The notes: generated by a model from the letters alone, not told the origin. A stretch of DNA of 6,715 nt from Solirubrobacteraceae bacterium (GCA_025928415.1 JAICJK010000142.1:1-6715); one strand, 5' to 3'; numbered from the stretch's first letter, positions 1 to 5,246 are shown. Program-made: numbers and translations.

Positions 1-525
1 CGCGAGGGCCACGAGGATGCCGCCCAGCCACAGGGCGACCGACCCGACGTTCGCGTCCATGCACACCCACACGCGCGTGGAGTCGGCGAGCGGCAGGATC
101 AGCGTCAGCGCGGCGATGGCGCCGGCGAACAGGCGCTCGGCGCCCAGGGCCCGGAGGATCGCGTAGAGCAGCAGCGACTCCGCGACGCAGGTGGCCGCCA
201 GCAGCACCAGGTGCGCGCCGGCATGGCTGCCCAGCAGTCCGAAGGTGGCCGGCCAGTAGAGCAGCATCAGCGGCCGGAACCAGAGGTAGTGGAACGCGTC
301 CACGACGCCGGAGGGGCCGGGGTGCTGGGCCAGCGTGAGGTAGCTCCAGTCGTCGTTGGAGAAGCCGCCGTGGGCGATGCGGGAGCCGAGCGTCGCCGCC
401 GCGAGGGCGGCCAGGAGGCCGAGCACGGCCAGCAGTTCGGGGGCGGTGACCCGGCCGGTCGCGAGCAGGCAGCCGGCGAGCCGCCGCGCGCGACCGGCTC
501 CCCTCGGCCTCACGATGGTCGCCAT
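1..525 (-). CDS. GT-C-type membrane glycosyltransferase, N-terminal part (runs off left edge)
   Basis: Translating the complement from the ATG at 525 gives 175 open codons to the window edge with no stop, so only the N-terminus is present. After a basic start there is a hydrophobic segment at about residues 30-50. It is followed by an extracytoplasmic-type loop with Asp-Asp-Trp-Ser-Tyr (DD at 58-59) and Trp-Phe-Arg-Pro-Leu (82-86). Further hydrophobic segments lie at about 86-118, 130-148 and 160-175. A DD or DE pair in the first loop followed by an RPL-like motif and a His/Asn-containing helix is typical of GT-C enzymes. These use polyprenyl-phosphate sugars to glycosylate proteins, lipids or wall polymers at the membrane. 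Substrate and exact family cannot be told from this fragment. No good Shine-Dalgarno precedes the ATG; CACAAT at 534-539 (complement) could be a -10 for a nearly leaderless transcript, but this is weak. The gene diverges from the crotonase gene, so its promoter may feel the TetR operator at 578-593. Confidence 0.72.
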   Translation of the reverse strand, partial: MATIVRPRGAGRARRLAGCLLATGRVTAPELLAVLGLLAALAAATLGSRIAHGGFSNDDWSYLTLAQHPGPSGVVDAFHYLWFRPLMLLYWPATFGLLGSHAGAHLVLLAATCVAESLLLYAILRALGAERLFAGAIAALTLILPLADSTRVWVCMDANVGSVALWLGGILVALA

Positions 526-552
526 CCAGGTCGATTGTGGTGCACGGCGGCC

Positions 553-579
553 CCCTTGGCCAGGGTTGCCGGCCAAGGG
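553..579. repeat. Perfect 9-bp inverted repeat in the divergent promoter region
   Basis: CCCTTGGCC (553-561) and GGCCAAGGG (571-579) are exact reverse complements around a 9-nt spacer. The right arm touches the TetR-type palindrome and the spacer holds the proposed -35 of the crotonase gene. There is no T-tract on either side, so it does not look like a terminator. It could be a second operator, or an RNA hairpin if transcription starts upstream. Function is unproven. Confidence 0.5.
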
Positions 580-595
580 TAACGACCGTTACCAT
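566..595 (+). promoter_or_regulatory. Candidate promoter of the crotonase (badI) gene
   Basis: TTGCCG (566-571) and TACCAT (590-595) each match 4 of 6 consensus positions and are 18 nt apart. Transcription would begin near 602, giving a leader of about 20 nt that contains the Shine-Dalgarno GGAAGGG (610-616). The palindromic operator fills the spacer and overlaps the -10, which is the geometry of repression. The same -35 hexamer, TTGCCG, is found at the proposed tetR promoter. This is a pattern match only; no start site is known. Confidence 0.4.
578..593. promoter_or_regulatory. TetR-type operator, site 1 (upstream of badI)
   Basis: GGTAACGACCGTTACC is a palindrome of two 7-nt arms around an AC centre. 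The 15 nt from 579 to 593 recur exactly, in the same orientation, at 2090-2104 in the tetR/badH intergenic region. It ends 29 nt before the badI ATG and stands out as relatively AT-rich in this sequence. Dyads of 14-16 bp with a short centre are normal TetR-family targets. The adjacent TetR gene is the obvious candidate binder, because the second copy lies directly at that gene's own start. Binding itself is inferred. Confidence 0.75.
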
Positions 596-622
596 CAACG
601 GCCTTCGACGGAAGGGCTTCGC

Positions 623-1441
623 ATGAGCAACGCGGCGCGACGCGCGCTGGACGACGTCAGCTACGAGATCGACGACGGGGTCGCGTGGATCGCGATCGCC
701 CGGCCGGAGCGCTACAACGCGTTCCGCTCCCAGACCGTCGATGAGCTGATCCACTGCTTCAAGCTCGCGTGGGCCGACGCGGGGGTGGGCGTCGTCGTCC
801 TGACCGGGCAGGGGGACAAGGCGTTCTGCGCGGGCGGCGACCAGAAGCAGCGCGCCGAGACCGGCGACTACGGGCCGTCGGACTACGGGCTGTTCGAGGT
901 CGAGCAGCTGCACCGCATCATCCGCGCGGTCCCCAAGCCGGTGATCGCCGCCGTCAACGGCGTCGCGATCGGCGGCGGGCACGTCCTGCACGTCCTCGCC
1001 GACGTGACGATCGCCGCCGACCACGCGATCTTCGGCCAGAACGGCCCCCGCGTCGGCTCCTTCGACGCGGGCTTCGGCACCAGCTACCTGGCGCGCGTGG
1101 TGGGGGAGAAGCGCGCGCGGGAGATCTGGTTCACGTGCCGGCGCTACGACGCCGAGACGGCGGAGCGCTGGGGGCTCGTCAACCGCGTCGTGCCGCTCGC
1201 CGAGCTGCGGGCGGAGGTCCGCCGGTGGGCGGACGAGATGCTCGCGCTGTCGCCGACGGCGCTGCGCTTCCTCAAGCAGTCGTTCAACGCGGACAGCGAG
1301 CAGATCGGCGGGGTCGCGAGCCTCGCCTTCAGCGGGCTGCACCAGTTCGTGGACTCCGAGGAGGCCGCCGAGGGGGTGGCCGCGTTCGCGGCCAAGCGGC
1401 CGGCCGACTTCGGGCCGTTCCGCGGCGCCGCCTCGGTCTGA
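623..1441 (+). CDS. badI: BadI/MenB-type crotonase, probable 2-ketocyclohexanecarboxyl-CoA hydrolase
   Basis: This 272-residue crotonase-fold protein probably adds water across the ring of 2-ketocyclohexane-1-carboxyl-CoA and cleaves it to pimeloyl-CoA in the cytoplasm. Seen: N-A-F-R at 32-35, F-C-A-G-G-D-Q at 68-74 and I-G-G-G-H at 116-120 (oxyanion-hole elements). G-P-R-V-G-S-F-D ends at 148, where the Asp is the catalytic residue shared by MenB and BadI. A-R-E-I-W follows at 165-169, with a C-terminal S-P-T-A-L segment at 210-214. These mark the MenB/BadI branch rather than ordinary enoyl-CoA hydratases. The BadI reading rests on the BadH-like neighbour, the shared operator and the absence of men genes; MenB (dihydroxynaphthoyl-CoA synthase) is the main alternative. 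The Gly at 141 matches type-I, bicarbonate-using MenB. By eye, Phe242-Val243 replaces the Tyr-Tyr pair near the MenB C-terminus. The ATG at 623 is preferred over upstream in-frame starts because it has GGAAGGG 6 nt upstream and lies downstream of the operator and promoter. The gene converges on tetR, 15 nt away. Confidence 0.8.
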   Translation: MSNAARRALDDVSYEIDDGVAWIAIARPERYNAFRSQTVDELIHCFKLAWADAGVGVVVLTGQGDKAFCAGGDQKQRAETGDYGPSDYGLFEVEQLHRIIRAVPKPVIAAVNGVAIGGGHVLHVLADVTIAADHAIFGQNGPRVGSFDAGFGTSYLARVVGEKRAREIWFTCRRYDAETAERWGLVNRVVPLAELRAEVRRWADEMLALSPTALRFLKQSFNADSEQIGGVASLAFSGLHQFVDSEEAAEGVAAFAAKRPADFGPFRGAASV

Positions 1442-1456
1442 GCCGCGCCCGCCGCC

Positions 1457-2080
1457 TCAGCCCGGGTGCGCGCCGCCGCCGCCCAGGGCGTCCAGGCCGT
1501 GCAGGGCATGGCGCGCGATGACCTGCTCCAGCCCCGGCGCCTCGAGCACGGCGCGCGGCCAGCGGGTGACCGACTGGATGTGGCCGATGGCCCCGTGGGC
1601 CGCGGCCTCGAGCTCGGCGCCGGGCCGCGCCGGGTGGCAGCGGCGCAGCGTGGCGACCCAGCGGTCGACGTAGGCGCGCTGGCGGCGCCGCGCGCGGCGC
1701 AGGTCGGCGGGGGCCAGGGACCGGGCCTCCTGCGCGTAGACCGAGAGCAGCAGCCGGTCGCCGAGCGCGAAGCGCACGTGCCCGCGCACGAGCAGCTCGA
1801 GCTCCGCGCGCGGGTCCGGCTCCGCGCCCGTGACGGCGGTGAGGAGCAGCAGCCGGTCCATCGCCTGGTCGACGAGCGTGGCCAGCAGCTCGTCCTTGCC
1901 GCTGAAGTGGCGGTAGATGTGCGGCCCGGGGACGCCCGCCCGCTCGCCGATGCGATCGACGCCGACCGCCGCGAAGCCGTGCTCGCCGAACAGCTCGAGC
2001 GCCGCGTCGAGGATGGCCTGGGAGCGGTCCCCCGGCGCCCGCGCGGCGGCGGCCCGATCTGCTGCGCCGGCCCCGGTCAT
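1457..2080 (-). CDS. TetR/AcrR-family transcriptional repressor of the badH/badI island
   Basis: The 207-residue protein has a classic TetR N-terminal DNA-binding domain at about residues 18-66. It runs A-I-L-D-A-A-L-E-L-F, then H-G-F, V-D-R-I-G-E-R-A-G-V, and the recognition-helix end H-I-Y-R-H-F followed by K-D-E-L-L. The rest is the helical ligand-binding and dimer domain, with an Arg-rich stretch Q-E-A-R-S-L...R-R-A-R-R-R-Q-R-A-Y at about 116-136. TetR proteins bind short palindromes as dimers and release on ligand binding. The ATG at 2080 lies 9 nt from the operator at 2090-2104. No Shine-Dalgarno is present, and the proposed -10 would place transcription start at or next to the ATG, so the transcript may be leaderless. 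Divergent from badH and convergent with badI, it probably represses both genes and itself. The ligand is likely a CoA thioester such as cyclohexanecarboxyl-CoA or a pathway intermediate, but that is inference. Confidence 0.9.
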   Translation of the reverse strand: MTGAGAADRAAAARAPGDRSQAILDAALELFGEHGFAAVGVDRIGERAGVPGPHIYRHFSGKDELLATLVDQAMDRLLLLTAVTGAEPDPRAELELLVRGHVRFALGDRLLLSVYAQEARSLAPADLRRARRRQRAYVDRWVATLRRCHPARPGAELEAAAHGAIGHIQSVTRWPRAVLEAPGLEQVIARHALHGLDALGGGGAHPG

Positions 2081-2086
2081 ACGGGT

Positions 2087-2114
2087 ACTGTAACGACCGT
2101 TACCAGTCCGGCAA
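2087..2114 (-). promoter_or_regulatory. Candidate leaderless promoter of the tetR gene
   Basis: On the complement, TTGCCG (2114 to 2109) and TACAGT (2092 to 2087) are 16 nt apart; each matches 4 of 6 consensus bases. The -10 ends 6 nt before the ATG at 2080, so initiation would fall at about the start codon. The operator covers the 3' part of the spacer and touches the -10, which would give tight autorepression. Pattern evidence only. Confidence 0.42.
2090..2104. promoter_or_regulatory. TetR-type operator, site 2 (tetR/badH intergenic)
   Basis: GTAACGACCGTTACC here is an exact copy of 579-593; the perfect palindrome is 2090-2103 (GTAACG-AC-CGTTAC). The wider sequence ACTG-TAACG...CGTTAC-CAGT is also symmetric apart from one extra base. 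The site lies in the 50-nt gap between divergent tetR and badH and ends 26 nt before the badH ATG, nearly the same distance as at badI. It should control both neighbours. Confidence 0.8.
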
Positions 2115-2130
2115 GGGAGGCGGAGGCGGC

Positions 2131-2901
2131 ATGGGCGAGGCGAGGACGGCGGCGCGCACGGCGATCGTGACCGGCGGCGCGGGCGGCATCGGCAGGGCGA
2201 TCGGGGCGGCCCTGGGCGCGCAGGGCGTCCGCGTCGCGCTGGCCGACCTCGACGGCGACGCCGCCGAGGCCGCCGCCGCGGCGCTGCGGGCCACCGGGGC
2301 GGAGGCGATCGGCGTCGCGCTCGACGTCACCGACGGCGCCGCGGTCGCCGCCGGCGCCGGCGTGGTGCGCGAGCGGCTCGGCGGCGTGGACATCGTCGTC
2401 AACAACGCGGGCTGGGACGAGCTGCGGCCGTTCGTGGAGACCGGCGAGGCGTTCTGGCGCCGGGTCGTCGACGTCAACTACCTCGGCGCGCTGCGCGTGA
2501 CCGGCGAGCTGCTGCCGGGGATGCTCGCGCAGGGCTGGGGGCGCGTGGTCAGCACCGGGTCGGACGCCGCGCGCGTCGGCTCCTCGCTGGAGTCGGTCTA
2601 CGCCGGCGCCAAGGCGGGCGTGATCGGCTTCACGAAGTCGCTGGCCAGGGAGATCGCGACCTCCGGGGTGACGGCCAACGTCGTGTGCCCGGGGCCGACC
2701 GACACCCCGCTGCTGGCCGGCATGACCGGCGAGGGCGAGCGCGGCGCCAAGGTGGTCGCGGCGCTGACCCGCGCGGTGCCGATGAAGCGCCTCGGGCAAC
2801 CCGCCGACGTCGCCGCGGCGGTCGCCTTCTTCGCCTCCGAGGAGGCCGGCTTCGTGACCGGCCAGACGCTGTCGGTCAGCGGCGGGCTGACGATGGCGTG
2901 A
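2131..2901 (+). CDS. badH: BadH-type SDR, probable 2-hydroxycyclohexanecarboxyl-CoA dehydrogenase
   Basis: This 256-residue classical short-chain dehydrogenase probably oxidises 2-hydroxycyclohexane-1-carboxyl-CoA to the 2-keto thioester, the substrate of BadI. The Rossmann motif T-G-G-A-G-G-I-G is at 14-21. Asp39 at the end of strand beta-2 favours NAD+ over NADP+. N-N-A-G is at 91-94, and the catalytic tetrad is Asn116, Ser144, Tyr157, Lys161. Stretches recalled as characteristic of R. palustris BadH are present: N-N-A-G-W-D, S-D-A-A-R-V-G-S-S, V-C-P-G-P-T-D-T and the C-terminal L-S-V-S-G-G-L-T-M. Length fits the family. The ATG at 2131 is supported by AAGGGAGG (2113-2120), with a second GGAGG at 2122-2126. 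The gene is divergent from tetR with the shared operator between them. Its 3' end overlaps the convergent c-di-GMP gene by 26 bp. A general 3-oxoacyl-ACP-reductase-type SDR is the fallback reading. Confidence 0.85.
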   Translation: MGEARTAARTAIVTGGAGGIGRAIGAALGAQGVRVALADLDGDAAEAAAAALRATGAEAIGVALDVTDGAAVAAGAGVVRERLGGVDIVVNNAGWDELRPFVETGEAFWRRVVDVNYLGALRVTGELLPGMLAQGWGRVVSTGSDAARVGSSLESVYAGAKAGVIGFTKSLAREIATSGVTANVVCPGPTDTPLLAGMTGEGERGAKVVAALTRAVPMKRLGQPADVAAAVAFFASEEAGFVTGQTLSVSGGLTMA

Positions 2902-4837
2902 GCGGCGCCGGGGCGCCGGCGCGCGCGTCGAGCCAGGACTCGAGCTCGCCGGCGGGCAGGGCGCGGCTGAAGAGGAAGCCCTGGACGGCGTCGCAGCGGC
3001 GGTCGGCGAGATCGCGGAGGATCGTGCCGTCCTCCACGCCCTCGGCGACGACCCGCAGCCCGAGGTCGCGGCCGAGCGTGATCGCCGCGCCGACGATCGC
3101 CCGGTCGTGGACGTCGGAGAGCATGCCGGCCACGAACGAGCGGTCGATCTTGATCTCGTCGAGCGGGAGCTGCTTGAGGTAGGCCAGGGAGGTCTGGCCG
3201 GCGCCGAAGTCGTCGAGGGCCAGCCCGACGCCCATCGAGCGCAGCCGGCGGACGCTGGCGATCGTCCGCTGCGGGTCGGCCAGGACGGTGTCCTCGGAGA
3301 TCTCGCAGATGAGCAGGCGGGGCGGGACGCCATGGCGTCCCAGCAGCTCGGCGACGAGGTCGGGCAGGCGCACGTCGAGGACGTTCGGGGGCGCCAGGTT
3401 GACCGCGACCGACAGCTCGATCCCGCGCGCGCGCCACGCGGCGGCCTGGGCGAGCGCGGTGTCGAGCACCCAGCGCGTCAGCGGGCCGACCAGGCCGGTG
3501 CGGACCGCGAGCGGCATGAACTCCCCGGGGCCGAGCAGCCCGCGCTCGGGGTGCTGCCAGCGGATCAGCGCCTCGACGCCGGTGACCGCTCCGGCCTCGA
3601 CGCCGACCTTCGGCTGGAAGTGCAGGACGAGCTCGTCCTGGACCAGCGCGCGCCGCAGCTCGCCGAGCAGCGCCAGCCGGTCGGCGGAGTGCCCGTCGCG
3701 CGAGCGGTCGTAGGTCTCGGTCCGCGTCCGGTCCTGCTTGGCCAGTCCCATGGCCACGTCGGCCTCGCGCAGCAGCACGCCGATCTCGCGGCCGTGCTCG
3801 GGGCTCAGGGCGATGCCGATGCTCGCCTCGAGCTCGATCGCGACGCCGGCCAGGTCGAACGGGCGCCCGAGCGCGTCGTGCAGGCGGCCGGCGATCTCCG
3901 CGGCGGTGGAGCGGTGTGGCAGGCCGGGGCACAGGATCGCGAAGACGTCGGCGCCGACGCGCGCGAGCAGGTCGTCCGGGCGCAGCGCGTCGCCGAGGCG
4001 CGCGGCGGCGTGGCGCAGCAGGGCGTCGCCCTGGTCGTGGCCGAGCGTGTCGTTGACCTCGCGGAAGCGGTCGAGGTCCACCAGCAGCAGCGCGGTGATC
4101 TCGTTCTCGCGCGGGGCGGCCTCCAGCAGCGCGCGCCCGCGCTCCTGCAGCCGGGCCCGGTTGGCCAGGCCGGTGAGGTCGTCGCGCAGGGCCATGTGGC
4201 GCAGCCGCCGGGAGGCGCGCTGCACGATCCGGAACAGCGCCGCCCAGAGGATGAGCAGGCCGGCCGCGAGCAGCAGCACGAGCGTGCGGGTGTCGCTGGC
4301 GATCGCCGCGCGGACCGGCGCGTAGGGGAGGTAGAGCTCCAGGACGCCGTTGATGCGCGGCGAGCCCGCCAGGCGCAGGGGGACGTAGCTCTCCAGGGCC
4401 TCGGCGCCCTTCCCCGTGTCCGCGGTGCCCCGCGTGACGTCGCTGAGGTGCTCGCCGCCCAGGGCCTCGGCGATGTCGTCGTCGTCGGCGTGCTCGCCGA
4501 GCGCCGCGTGGTCGTCGGAGTAGACGACGACGCCGCGGTCGTTGTAGAGCTTGACGCGGATCGCGCCGATGGCGTGCAGCGCGGCGCCGAGCGAGTGGTC
4601 GAACTCCGGCAGGCGGGCGCCGCCGACCGGTCCGCGCAGGTCCGCTGCGCGGACCGTGCTCAGCGCGGCGACCTGGGCGGAGGCGGTGGCCAGGCGCTTG
4701 GCCTCGGCGACCGACCGCCGCTCGACGCGGTGGTGCAGCGCGTCGCCGACCGCGAGGCCGAGCGCGACGATCAGGATCAGGCTGAGGGCGCTGAAGCGGC
4801 CGAGCAGGGACAGGCGGGGGATGCGCACAGGTCGCAC
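2876..4837 (-). CDS. Membrane sensor-GGDEF-EAL protein, probable c-di-GMP phosphodiesterase
   Basis: This protein is 653 residues from a GTG start. Order: membrane segment at about 13-31; extracytoplasmic sensor at about 35-183, resembling a single Cache-like fold (I-R-V-K-L-Y-N-D-R-G-V-V-V-Y-S-D at 93-108); second membrane segment at about 185-205 with no evident HAMP; GGDEF domain from about 215; EAL domain from about 385 to 640. The cyclase signature is degenerate (Gly-Ala-Asp-Val-Phe, 295-299), so cyclase activity is unlikely. The inhibitory RxxD site (Arg286-Asp289) is intact five residues before it. The EAL site is complete: Glu422, Asn480, Glu512, Glu515, Asp542-Asp543, Lys563, Glu599 and Gln619, with spacings matching RocR-type enzymes. 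It should hydrolyse c-di-GMP to pGpG in response to an external signal. No strong Shine-Dalgarno precedes the GTG at 4837; a GTG at 4828 with AGGTG upstream is an alternative start. Confidence 0.93.
   Translation of the reverse strand: MRPVRIPRLSLLGRFSALSLILIVALGLAVGDALHHRVERRSVAEAKRLATASAQVAALSTVRAADLRGPVGGARLPEFDHSLGAALHAIGAIRVKLYNDRGVVVYSDDHAALGEHADDDDIAEALGGEHLSDVTRGTADTGKGAEALESYVPLRLAGSPRINGVLELYLPYAPVRAAIASDTRTLVLLLAAGLLILWAALFRIVQRASRRLRHMALRDDLTGLANRARLQERGRALLEAAPRENEITALLLVDLDRFREVNDTLGHDQGDALLRHAAARLGDALRPDDLLARVGADVFAILCPGLPHRSTAAEIAGRLHDALGRPFDLAGVAIELEASIGIALSPEHGREIGVLLREADVAMGLAKQDRTRTETYDRSRDGHSADRLALLGELRRALVQDELVLHFQPKVGVEAGAVTGVEALIRWQHPERGLLGPGEFMPLAVRTGLVGPLTRWVLDTALAQAAAWRARGIELSVAVNLAPPNVLDVRLPDLVAELLGRHGVPPRLLICEISEDTVLADPQRTIASVRRLRSMGVGLALDDFGAGQTSLAYLKQLPLDEIKIDRSFVAGMLSDVHDRAIVGAAITLGRDLGLRVVAEGVEDGTILRDLADRRCDAVQGFLFSRALPAGELESWLDARAGAPAPLTPSSARR
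4628..4656. repeat. Perfect 12-bp inverted repeat inside the sensor-coding region
   Basis: CGGTCCGCGCAG (4628-4639) and CTGCGCGGACCG (4645-4656) are exact reverse complements around a 5-nt loop. The repeat lies within codons for residues about 61-70 of the GGDEF-EAL protein, just outside the first membrane segment. Its transcript could form a very stable GC hairpin roughly 180-210 nt into the message. A role in pausing, attenuation or RNA stability is possible, or it may be chance in GC-rich DNA. Confidence 0.6.
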
Positions 4838-4980
4838 CTACGGAGTGATCGGCCACGCGCCGCGTGAATGGAGCCGGCGCGGGCGTCGACCGCGCCGCGC
4901 ATCCGCGTGCGGACGCTCCCGCGTGGGGCGCTCCCGCATGCGGGCGCTCCCGCGTGGGACGCTCCCGCGCCCGGCCGGCC
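4838..4980. other. Non-coding gap with short GC-rich repeats and dyads
   Basis: This gap separates the small reading frame from the start of the GGDEF-EAL gene. It holds the 15/16-nt repeats at 4914-4968 and a short dyad, CACGCG-C-CGCGTG, at 4854-4866, which lies 17 nt upstream of the GTG start and could be an operator. I find no convincing promoter or Shine-Dalgarno. The open frames crossing it have repeat-driven, low-complexity Arg-rich translations and are not called. Confidence 0.45.
4914..4968. repeat. Four-copy tandem repeat, 15-16 nt period, with nested palindrome
   Basis: CGCTCCCGC occurs at 4914-4922, 4929-4937, 4945-4953 and 4960-4968, with periods of 15, 16 and 15 nt. Two of the spacers begin with GTGGG. 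The second copy runs into the perfect palindrome CCCGCATGCGGG (4933-4944). The array begins 12 nt beyond the stop of the small minus-strand frame, so it could serve as a 3'-end structure or as a cluster of protein-binding sites upstream of the c-di-GMP gene. No T-tract is present. Confidence 0.65.
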
Positions 4981-5196
4981 TCAGGGGTCGCGGCGGTGCT
5001 GCCGCGCGAAGCGCTTCGCGACGCGACGCGGCCAGCGGGTGGCGCGCTCGGGCCGCGGCGGCCCCAGCGCGTCGTTGAAGAAGTCGCGGATCCCCTGCCC
5101 GCGGTCGGACGGCCGCGGCAGCGGGTGGTCGAGCGGCTCGGTCTCGCGGAACGGCTCGCGGGTCTTCCTGGTGCTCACTTCGGTCATCGAATCCAT
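4981..5196 (-). CDS. Small Arg-rich hypothetical protein (uncertain)
   Basis: This 71-residue frame on the complement starts at ATG 5196 or, three codons later, ATG 5187. I do not recognise it. The N-terminal half is charged and Pro-rich. The middle has a short segment G-I-R-D-F-F-N-D-A-L-G that looks protein-like. The C-terminus is very basic (R-R-V-A-K-R-F-A-R), which could bind nucleic acid or a membrane surface. There is no signal peptide or membrane segment. The use of Thr, Glu, Asp, Phe and Asn in place of the Ala/Arg/Pro monotony of the competing frames is the main argument that it is real. Against it, no clear Shine-Dalgarno is visible. The ATG at 5196 lies inside a dyad (5188-5199), which would make ATG 5187 more natural if that dyad is an operator. 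It lies on the same strand, 67 nt beyond the nitrilase-like gene. Confidence 0.4.
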   Translation of the reverse strand: MDSMTEVSTRKTREPFRETEPLDHPLPRPSDRGQGIRDFFNDALGPPRPERATRWPRRVAKRFARQHRRDP

Positions 5197-5199
5197 TCG
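5188..5199. promoter_or_regulatory. Dyad CGAAT-CC-ATTCG over the small frame's start
   Basis: CGAAT (5188-5192) and ATTCG (5195-5199) are exact reverse complements with a 2-nt centre, too tight for an RNA hairpin but well formed for a dimeric DNA-binding protein. It includes the ATG at 5196 and ends one base short of the ATG at 5187. It is notably AT-rich for this window. Confidence 0.35.
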
Positions 5200-5201
5200 G
5201 T

Positions 5202-5246
5202 TGCCGTGTACTGAAACGTCGCAGATCGGCGCGTTTGCTCACGGCA
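5202..5246 (-). promoter_or_regulatory. Nested stem-loop between nitrilase-like gene and small frame
   Basis: TGCCGTG (5202-5208) pairs with CACGGCA (5240-5246), and inside it AAACG (5214-5218) pairs with CGTTT (5232-5236), leaving a 13-nt loop. On the minus-strand transcript this gives a two-tier hairpin ending 5 nt before the ATG at 5196. It has no U-tract, so an intrinsic terminator is unlikely. A structured leader or processing site is possible. Predicted by eye only. Confidence 0.35.

Noticed and set aside
211..582. Plus-strand open frame over the left edge
   Set aside because: Low-complexity Gly/Ala/Arg/Glu translation and antisense to a membrane protein with clear hydrophobic segments and GT-C motifs.
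356..622. Upstream extension of the crotonase reading frame by 89 codons
   Set aside because: It would translate through the operator, the proposed promoter and the divergent glycosyltransferase start; family homology begins only after the ATG at 623, which has its own Shine-Dalgarno.
1438..1460. Bidirectional terminator between badI and tetR
   Set aside because: CTGAG/CTCAG gives only a 5-bp stem with a 13-nt loop and no T-tract; too weak to call.
1466..2170. Plus-strand open frame opposite tetR
   Set aside because: Translation is repetitive and motif-free, while the complement encodes an intact TetR protein.
2077..3333. Minus-strand frame of about 418 codons opposite badH
   Set aside because: Its first part is an out-of-frame echo of the EAL domain and the remainder is antisense to badH.
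2598..4856. Very long minus-strand frame (about 750 codons) across badH and the GGDEF-EAL gene
   Set aside because: Arg/Pro/Ala-rich shadow of the GGDEF-EAL gene in another frame; no domain motifs, and it would cover badH antisense.
3107..4867. Long plus-strand frame (about 585 codons) opposite the GGDEF-EAL gene
   Set aside because: Antisense shadow typical of high-GC DNA; composition is monotonous and no recognisable domain is present.
4914..4968. CRISPR array
   Set aside because: Repeats of 9 nt with 6-7 nt spacers are far too short and there are no cas genes.
4864..5214. Plus-strand frame through the tandem repeats
   Set aside because: Peptide repetition merely reflects the 15-nt DNA repeat; no ribosome site and no family features.
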